From assembly GCF_002744175.1 (NCBI RefSeq), contig NZ_NKHF01000100.1, positions 1 through 60,476 of the forward strand: a DNA stretch of 60,476 nt. Direction: 5' to 3'. A program made the position numbers and the translations under genes. The notes beneath the pieces are model-generated. The model was not told the origin of the DNA, made no database searches, and worked only from the letters and a program-made list of their open reading frames with translations. Source of the stretch: Pseudoalteromonas piscicida. Lineage in GTDB: Bacteria; Pseudomonadota; Gammaproteobacteria; Enterobacterales; Alteromonadaceae. Below are positions 54,798-60,476 of this stretch, piece after piece. Positions within the stretch are counted from its first letter, which is position 1; each line of letters opens with the position of its first letter.

Positions 54798-55421
54798 ATG
54801 CTAAAAAAATTAAGAATTGCATTGATTGCACTATGTTTACCTGTGGTCGCTATGGCCTCAGACTTTACTGAAGGGGAGCATTACACCACCTTAACAACGG
54901 AGCAGAGCAAAGATCAGAAGGTGACGGAGTTTTTCTCATTTTATTGCCCTCACTGTTTTCGTTTTGAACCTATTGCAAAAGCAATCGAACAAAACTTGCC
55001 TGAAGGTGCTCACTTTGAGAAAAGTCATGTAAACTTTTTACGTGGTGTACCAGCTGAAACGCAAAGCAACTTAAGCTATGCCTATATTATTGCTGAGCAA
55101 GAAGGTAAAGCAAACCTGATTGCTGAGAAAATTTTTCATGCCATTCATTTAGAAGGAAATAAGCTTTTAGAGATTAAAGACCTGAAAACGCTTATGGAGC
55201 TAAACGGCATTTCTGCGAAACAGTTTGATCAAGCTGTAACAAGCATGCCGGTTATAAGTGCTGAAAATAAGATGCTAGAAGCACAAGAGAAATTTTCTGA
55301 TGCAGGAGCTTTGACTGGCGTGCCTACATTTATCGTTAATGACAAATACAGAATTGAGATGAAAGGCCTTAAGAGCCAAGCGCAGCTTGATGAACTGATC
55401 GCATATTTGTTAAAGAAATAA
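54798..55421 (+). CDS. dsbA: Thiol:disulphide interchange protein DsbA
   Basis: Periplasmic oxidase that introduces disulphides. The 207-residue protein has a signal peptide (cleavage near VAMA-SD), the active site C50-P-H-C53 and the cis-Pro loop TGVPTF. It follows srkA after 16 bp, GAGAG preceding the start. Confidence 0.95.
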   Translation: MLKKLRIALIALCLPVVAMASDFTEGEHYTTLTTEQSKDQKVTEFFSFYCPHCFRFEPIAKAIEQNLPEGAHFEKSHVNFLRGVPAETQSNLSYAYIIAEQEGKANLIAEKIFHAIHLEGNKLLEIKDLKTLMELNGISAKQFDQAVTSMPVISAENKMLEAQEKFSDAGALTGVPTFIVNDKYRIEMKGLKSQAQLDELIAYLLKK

Positions 55422-55439
55422 GGACTGGAGAAAGTTAGT

Positions 55440-56069
55440 ATGTTGAAAGTATTGAAAGGCTTGGCAGTTGCATTGATGCTGCCACTATTTGCTCAGGCTG
55501 CACCTTATGAAGAAGGCGTACACTATGAAGTGATTGCTGAGCGCGGTACTAAAAAGCCGGAAGTAATGGAATATTTTTCTTTCTACTGTCCAGCCTGTAA
55601 CGTAATGGAAAACTTAATCGTTGACGTTAAACCCAAGCTTGATAGCGATGTGAAGTTTAAAAAAAGCCATATTGATTTTGTTGGACCAAGAGATTCCGAA
55701 ATCCAACAATTATTAGCTCAAGCGCTTGCGACAGCAGCGGTATTGCCACAAAAAGATAAAATTATCGCAGCTATGTTCAATCATATTCATGGTAAGCGTG
55801 CAAAGATCAATGAACTTGCTGATGTAAAGGATATCTTTATTGCGCAAGGTGTTGATGCTGAAAAGTTCGATAAACTGTACGCGAGCTTTGCCGTCCGTAC
55901 GAAAACATCGAAAATGCAGCGTATGCAAAAAACATTGTCAGACAAAGGTGCACTTACCGGCGTACCTACGTTTATCGTGAATGGTAAATATAAGTTGTTG
56001 TTACGTGAATCAGGAACAACCAAAGCTGACCAAATCGCTGCGTTGGTAAATTATTTAGCAAAGCAATAA
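55440..56069 (+). CDS. Second DsbA-like protein with CPAC active site
   Basis: A 209-residue paralogue of the preceding dsbA with the same layout: signal peptide (near AQA-AP), active site C50-P-A-C53 and TGVPTF loop. The His of CPHC is replaced by Ala, which normally makes the pair less oxidising, so it may act differently (reductase, isomerase or dedicated partner). It starts 18 bp after dsbA and the two form a tandem pair. The C-terminal helix ends in NYLAKQ. Confidence 0.88.
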   Translation: MLKVLKGLAVALMLPLFAQAAPYEEGVHYEVIAERGTKKPEVMEYFSFYCPACNVMENLIVDVKPKLDSDVKFKKSHIDFVGPRDSEIQQLLAQALATAAVLPQKDKIIAAMFNHIHGKRAKINELADVKDIFIAQGVDAEKFDKLYASFAVRTKTSKMQRMQKTLSDKGALTGVPTFIVNGKYKLLLRESGTTKADQIAALVNYLAKQ

Positions 56070-56089
56070 ATGCTGATTTGTATTAGACT

Positions 56090-56117
56090 AGCCCTGTAAT
56101 GATTGCAGGGCTTTTTT
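56090..56117 (+). terminator. Rho-independent terminator abutting the next start codon
   Basis: AGCCCTG (56090-56096) pairs with CAGGGCT (56106-56112) followed by TTTTT to 56117; the ATG of the next gene begins at 56118. Confidence 0.82.
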
Positions 56118-56588
56118 ATGTTTAAAATTCTAGTTTCAAGTTGTCTGCTCGGTTACCCCGTAAGATACGACGCCTCGTCGCAAAGCTTGCAAGATAATAC
56201 TTTGCTATATTGGCGGCAAAAAAATTGGGTACTACCATTTTGCCCAGAAGTCGCTGGCGGCTTGCCCACACCGCGTCCACCTGCTGAGATAACAGACGGA
56301 AAAATTCTGAGTCAGCACGGTGAGGATTTTACAGAAGCCTTCATGTTTGGTGCGCAAAAAGCGCAGGCACTGTGCGTTGAGCACAATATTCAGTTTGCTT
56401 TGCTCAAAGAGTCCAGCCCATCCTGTGGTAGTAATTTTATCTACGATGGTAGTCATTCTGGAAAGAAAATAGCAGGGGAAGGGGTGACGGCGGCTTTGCT
56501 AAGGCTGTCGGGCATTCAAGTCTTCAGTGAAACTGAGCTGCCAGCACTGGTTGCAGCGATGACAGCCGATGATATTGAGCTCTGTTAA
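56118..56588 (+). CDS. DUF523 family protein
   Basis: A 156-residue protein of the DUF523 family (MFKILVSSCLLGYPVRYD start, CPEVAGGLPTPRPPAEI, LLKESSPSCGS), with conserved Cys residues that suggest a metal or thiol role. The function is not established. The canonical start MFKIL is at 56118, directly after a terminator T-run, so no Shine-Dalgarno fits; an in-frame TTG at 56103 is inside the terminator stem. Confidence 0.82.
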   Translation: MFKILVSSCLLGYPVRYDASSQSLQDNTLLYWRQKNWVLPFCPEVAGGLPTPRPPAEITDGKILSQHGEDFTEAFMFGAQKAQALCVEHNIQFALLKESSPSCGSNFIYDGSHSGKKIAGEGVTAALLRLSGIQVFSETELPALVAAMTADDIELC

Positions 56589-56598
56589 GCTCAATCAA

Positions 56599-57693
56599 CT
56601 ATTTTCGAGTTAGATAAACGCCAGATTCTATATGGTGTGTATATGGAAACTGATCGAAGATTGCAAAGCGTGCAATCTTGTGCGTTTCACACAGTAAGGT
56701 TAAATCACGCTCGAGTGTGTCTGGGTTACATGAGATATAAATAATATTGTCATAGTTACTCACCAAGCGGCAGGTCAGTTCATCCATGCCCGCTCGCGGA
56801 GGATCGACAAGAATGGTCTGGCAGTTATAAGATTGTAGATCAATACCGTCTAAGCGAGAGAACTTTTGTCCTTTCATTGCTTGAGTAAACTCTTCACTCG
56901 ACATACGAATAATATCGAGATTATCTACTTGGTTTGCTGCAATATTAAATTGTGCAGATTTTACCGAAGACTTGGAGATTTCTGTGGCCAGAACTTTGTT
57001 GAATGAACCTGCTAAGGCAATTGAAAAGTTTCCGTTACCACAATATAACTCAAGTAGGTCATTACTTAATGGCTCACTGATGTCCTGAGCCCATGCTAAC
57101 ATCTTTTGATTCACTTCAGCATTTGGCTGGGTGAAACTATTTTCTACCTGCTGATAAATATATTCCTTGCCATTTACAGTTAGTTTTTCGGTGACATAGT
57201 CATTCCCAAACACAACTTTCTGCTTTCTGGCGCGACCGATAAAGTCGACAGTGTAATGTTGTTGTAGCTCTGTTCTCAATGTTTGCATTGCGTTTTGCCA
57301 TGCTTCATCGAGTTGCTTATGATACAAAAGGCTAATCAATACTTCACCACTAAGAGTCGTGAGATAGTCAATTTGAAATAGCTTGCGACGTAAGAGTTCG
57401 TTATCTTTTAGCTTGTCTATCATGACCTGCATCATTTCATTGACAAGTGGCGCACCTGGGTCAAAGCTATCAACACGGATTTTTTCTTTGGTTTGCTGGT
57501 CAAACATGATGTGAAACAAGTCGTCACCATCATGCCAAACCCTAAACTCACAGCGCTGGCGGTAATGGCGCGTTGCTGAGTCATACACCTCTAGTGTCGG
57601 TGCATTAAACTGCGCAAATTGTGAACTGATACGCTCAGCCTTCTCTGTTAACTGTTGTTCGTATACTGAATCATCAATTTTAATTACTGCCAT
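56599..57693 (-). CDS. trmA: tRNA (uracil-5-)-methyltransferase TrmA
   Basis: Makes m5U54 in tRNAs using S-adenosylmethionine. The 364-residue protein has the SAM motif LELYCGNGNFS, the motif LVDPPRAGMD and the catalytic Cys in YISCNPDTL, with the Glu close to the C terminus. Its stop lies ten bases from the end of the convergent DUF523 gene. Length matches E. coli TrmA (366). Confidence 0.95.
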   Translation of the reverse strand: MAVIKIDDSVYEQQLTEKAERISSQFAQFNAPTLEVYDSATRHYRQRCEFRVWHDGDDLFHIMFDQQTKEKIRVDSFDPGAPLVNEMMQVMIDKLKDNELLRRKLFQIDYLTTLSGEVLISLLYHKQLDEAWQNAMQTLRTELQQHYTVDFIGRARKQKVVFGNDYVTEKLTVNGKEYIYQQVENSFTQPNAEVNQKMLAWAQDISEPLSNDLLELYCGNGNFSIALAGSFNKVLATEISKSSVKSAQFNIAANQVDNLDIIRMSSEEFTQAMKGQKFSRLDGIDLQSYNCQTILVDPPRAGMDELTCRLVSNYDNIIYISCNPDTLERDLTLLCETHKIARFAIFDQFPYTHHIESGVYLTRK

Positions 57694-57857
57694 ACTAAAA
57701 CCATCTATGTTGAATTAAGAGGCGCTATTTTAGGGAGCGTTGTTAATTTGTCCAGTATAGCGTCGTTGTTGAAAGCGTTTTGCTGTTTTTTTAATCATTA
57801 TACTTTAGCTTTGCATAAAAATGCCGATAATCTAACTACTATATTGGAGGGCATACC

Positions 57858-58985
57858 ATGAAAATCGGGCAATTAAATCAGTTGCTCAATCCAGCAATGC
57901 AACACAAGCCTGGAAAGAGCAAAGGGATTGGACCAAATATTCATATTAATTCAGATAGCTACGCGGGTGATAAGTCTAAACTCGCGGCTAAAATTCTTGA
58001 TGACAAGCTAGCCGAAGCACTCGGTATTGAAAAGCCAGCGCAAGATAAAAAAGATAAACCTTTGTTTGACTTCGAGTCTATTGTCAAAAACGTACTTGAT
58101 TTTGTTCAAGGTGCGGTGAAAAAGGCAAAAGTAGATGGTAAAGATAACGACGAGCTGAAATCTATGCTAGATGATGCTCGTAAGGGTGTCCTACAAGGAA
58201 TAGATGAAGCTAGTGAAGAGCTAAAAGGCATGGGGGCATTTAATTCTGATATTGAGGATGGCATTGAGAAATCACGAGAAGGTATTTTTAACGGCTTAGA
58301 TGATTTTGAAAAAGAACTCTTCGAAGAAAAGTCGCCAAAAGCATTAGCAATAAGCGCCGCACAATTTGCCAGCTTATCTAATCAGGCTGAATATGCCTTT
58401 ACCACAGCTGAAGGGGATGAGGTGGTGATTTCATTTTCTGATGCTTACTCACAAGGTGCTGCAGCGAGTGTTGCACAGAAGGCAAATGAATACGGTATGG
58501 CATATGGCACAAAGTCGTCTCATGAAGTGAGCTTTTCCATTAAGGTAAACGGCGAGCTAAATGAAGAGGAACAGCAAGCGATTAATGACATGATGGAAGA
58601 TATTCGTAATGTCAGTGATTCGTTTTTTGGTGGTGAGTACGATGAAGCCTTCGACTTGGCAAAATCGCTAAACTTAAACTCTGATCAGATCACCAGCTTT
58701 ACCATGGATCTCAAACAGAGTAAGACATCATCGGCGATTGCCCAATATCAACAAGGGAATCCGATGAAAGAGTTAGAAAAGGCATTTGTTCCACTTAACA
58801 AACAACTATCCGATATCCAAGAGCAGGCTAAAGCGCTTGACGCGAATACTGAGCTACCGAATCTATTAGCCTGGATGAATGAAGGACAGTCGAGGTTAAA
58901 TGAATTCTTGGATTACGCCAGTAGCTTTTTTAGTAAATTAAATGAAATGAATAAAGAGCAAGTCGAGCAAAAACAAATGAGTTAA
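57858..58985 (+). CDS. DUF5610-like protein of unknown function
   Basis: A 375-residue soluble protein without a signal peptide. Residues about 40-150 (AAKILDDKLAEALGI, FDFESIVKNVLDFVQGA, DDARKGVLQGIDEA, GMGAFNSDIEDGI) match my memory of the DUF5610 domain. A beta-rich region follows (EYAFTTAEGDEVVISFSD, SFSIKVNGELNEEE) and a helical C terminus. It is acidic. The function is unknown; a flagellum or surface link is only a guess from other DUF5610 loci. It has a GGAGG ribosome binding site. Confidence 0.75.
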   Translation: MKIGQLNQLLNPAMQHKPGKSKGIGPNIHINSDSYAGDKSKLAAKILDDKLAEALGIEKPAQDKKDKPLFDFESIVKNVLDFVQGAVKKAKVDGKDNDELKSMLDDARKGVLQGIDEASEELKGMGAFNSDIEDGIEKSREGIFNGLDDFEKELFEEKSPKALAISAAQFASLSNQAEYAFTTAEGDEVVISFSDAYSQGAAASVAQKANEYGMAYGTKSSHEVSFSIKVNGELNEEEQQAINDMMEDIRNVSDSFFGGEYDEAFDLAKSLNLNSDQITSFTMDLKQSKTSSAIAQYQQGNPMKELEKAFVPLNKQLSDIQEQAKALDANTELPNLLAWMNEGQSRLNEFLDYASSFFSKLNEMNKEQVEQKQMS

Positions 58986-59053
58986 TTGAATCAAGTTTAT
59001 TTTCATTAGGACTCATGGCAAACTTCATGCTTCTCTTACATGAGGAATGAAGT

Positions 59054-59818
59054 TTGTCACATATTTTGGTTTTTGACTCAGGTATTGGCGGCACTAGTGT
59101 ACTGTCGCATTTGCAGACGCGCGTCCAACATGCAAACTTTAGCTATGTTATGGATAACGCGTATCTACCCTATGGATTGCAACCCCAAGAAGTCATTAAG
59201 TCTCGGATCAAGGCTTTGATCCACTGGCAGGAGCAATGTTTAGGTAACGTAGATCTAATCATTATCGCCTGTAACACTGCCTCTACTTATGCTTTAGAAG
59301 AAGCGAGAAAACACACCGGGCTACCAATCATTGGTGTTGTTCCAGCAGTAAAACCTGCTGCACTGAGTTCTAGGAGTCGGCATATTGCTTTATTGGCAAC
59401 CCCTGCAACCTCGAATAACTCATATACCCATAAACTTATCGCTGATTTCACTTCAGGCTGTAAAGTAGAAACATTGCATTCGACAGAACTGGTAAGGATC
59501 GCTGAACGTTTTTATTGGCATAATGCGCTTGACCAGTTGGCTTTGTACAAAGAAATTGAACAGCTTCATATTCCCGACTCTGTTGATAGGCTGGTGTTAG
59601 GATGTACTCACTTTCCTTTAATAGGCGAGCACATCAAAACCTGCTTGCCACCACATATGGAGTTAGTTGATTCAGGGGAAGCTATTGCTAATCGCGCGGT
59701 GTCTTTATTGGCAAGTCATGAGACCAGTATAAAAAAGGTGCCGGCAAAAGAAGTTAGATTCTATGCAACGGCACCTATATTAGATAGTAAAAAAGAAATA
59801 GCGTTAATAGACTTATAG
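59054..59818 (+). CDS. murI: Glutamate racemase MurI
   Basis: Makes D-glutamate for peptidoglycan. The 254-residue protein has both catalytic Cys motifs, IIACNTAS (about 73) and LVLGCTHFPL (about 184), and the N-terminal FDSGIGGTSV. The start is a TTG, supported by GAGGA at 59042-59046 seven bases upstream; no in-frame ATG gives a complete N terminus. Confidence 0.93.
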   Translation: MSHILVFDSGIGGTSVLSHLQTRVQHANFSYVMDNAYLPYGLQPQEVIKSRIKALIHWQEQCLGNVDLIIIACNTASTYALEEARKHTGLPIIGVVPAVKPAALSSRSRHIALLATPATSNNSYTHKLIADFTSGCKVETLHSTELVRIAERFYWHNALDQLALYKEIEQLHIPDSVDRLVLGCTHFPLIGEHIKTCLPPHMELVDSGEAIANRAVSLLASHETSIKKVPAKEVRFYATAPILDSKKEIALIDL

Positions 59819-59828
59819 TGTAAGTCTA

Positions 59829-60296
59829 TTAAGCTGGAGAGTGATTCATCTCACCTTCTGGCTTTTGCTTTGCTTCTCTTACCTTTAATGTACGCTGTTG
59901 GAACTCGCGCTCATTGAGTTGAGTGATTGCCTTTTCGGCATCTTGTTTCGCCATCTCCACAAAACCAAAACCGCGACGCTTACCTGTATTTTTATCCTTA
60001 AGTAACCGAACAGAGAATACTTGTCCTTGCTCCTCGAATAGTTCGCGAACCACATGTTCGTTAGCTCTGTAAGGTAGGTTGCCGACATAGAGAGTGGTAG
60101 TAGATAAGTTTGATTGTTTTTCTTGTTGTGTATCACTTTTTAAAAACTGGCTTACTATGCCACCGATGATAATACCTACGGATAACATAAGTGCAGCGTC
60201 GAGTTGAGTAGAGCTTAATGCAAGATCAACAATGAAAAAGCTCGCAACTGCAATAACCAAAGTGATCAAAATGACTTTATGATCAAAAGACTTCAT
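59829..60296 (-). CDS. Membrane-anchored RRM-domain RNA-binding protein
   Basis: A 155-residue protein with two N-terminal hydrophobic helices (about 9-28 and 34-52) and one RRM domain (about 68-143) with RNP2 LYVGNL and RNP1 RRGFGFVEM. Small bacterial RRM proteins are common, but most are soluble; this one appears tethered to the membrane. It is convergent with murI, 10 bp away. Confidence 0.85.
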   Translation of the reverse strand: MKSFDHKVILITLVIAVASFFIVDLALSSTQLDAALMLSVGIIIGGIVSQFLKSDTQQEKQSNLSTTTLYVGNLPYRANEHVVRELFEEQGQVFSVRLLKDKNTGKRRGFGFVEMAKQDAEKAITQLNEREFQQRTLKVREAKQKPEGEMNHSPA

Positions 60297-60476
60297 ATAA
60301 ATATACCAATTAAAATAAGGTTAAACATTAATTTAACAAATGAGTTAGCTATCTTAACGAGTTAATTAAACTTCGCAATAATTAATATAGTTCTAATAGT
60401 AAGATTTGTCTTATTTTGAACGTTATCTGTACATAAAAGTGGTTTTTGGTTAAATGTTGTTCGAACGATCAAAAAG
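60297..60476. other. AT-rich end of the window, no gene seen
   Basis: About 180 bp, AT-rich, upstream of the RRM gene. No open frame or repeat is recognised; it presumably contains the RRM gene promoter and the boundary to a gene beyond the window. Confidence 0.5.

Noticed and set aside
54798..56069. Tandem dsbA as assembly duplication
   Set aside because: The two proteins differ throughout, including the active-site dipeptide, so they are old paralogues.

Overview
The window looks like chromosome of a marine gammaproteobacterium of the Alteromonadales, most probably Pseudoalteromonas or a close relative. The basis is gene content and synteny: lexA next to a caa3-type oxidase cluster, pckA-hslO-hslR next to a gspC-N cluster, greB/tex next to ompR-envZ, srkA-dsbA, plus moderate-to-low GC and several short dispersed intergenic repeats. 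No database search was run. No rRNA, tRNA, CRISPR array, prophage or transposase gene was seen.

Layout. 1-2154: two direct repeats with a REP-like core, lexA with two LexA boxes, then 1.2 kb of non-coding DNA carrying two kinds of dispersed repeat. 2155-10230: cytochrome c oxidase cluster (coxB with a fused cytochrome c domain, ctaD, ctaG, ctaE, a reversed DUF2909-like gene, SURF1, an SCO-like unknown, ctaA, cyoE, SCO). It encodes the aa3 core, haem A synthesis and CuA/CuB assembly. 10386-18865: one chemotaxis operon (STAS, cheY, cheA, cheW, MCP, cheR, cheD, cheB). Its receptor has three tandem PAS domains with an Aer2-like haem-ligand pattern, suggesting an oxygen sensor. Both the MCP and cheB are interrupted by single-base frameshifts.

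19097-31807: housekeeping genes: a polysaccharide deacetylase, dinF, nfuA (also frameshifted), an M14 peptidase, comF/gntX, bioH, a SprA-like putative metalloprotease with a small partner, tex, greB and ompR, with envZ following to 33132. 33131-36051: an islet with a MITE-like repeat, two paralogous membrane proteins, a GNAT-like protein and a small secreted protein, all of unknown function. 36110-39179: pckA (with a striking double operator-like palindrome upstream), hslO and hslR on the minus strand. 39466-50771: a complete, translationally coupled type II secretion operon gspC to gspN. 50902-60476: a UPF0149 protein, two small minus-strand unknowns, ccoG, srkA, two tandem dsbA paralogues, a DUF523 protein, trmA, a DUF5610-like protein, murI and a membrane-anchored RRM protein.

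Most notable: (i) the triple PAS receptor with invariant His/Leu/Trp spacing; (ii) three single-base deletions that split MCP, cheB and nfuA, two of them in the same CGCG(G)T context, so sequencing error must be excluded before calling gene decay; (iii) paired LacI-type half-palindromes 32 bp apart upstream of pckA; (iv) a MITE-like family with a 46-bp minimal copy; (v) the unknown 33.4-36.0 kb islet.
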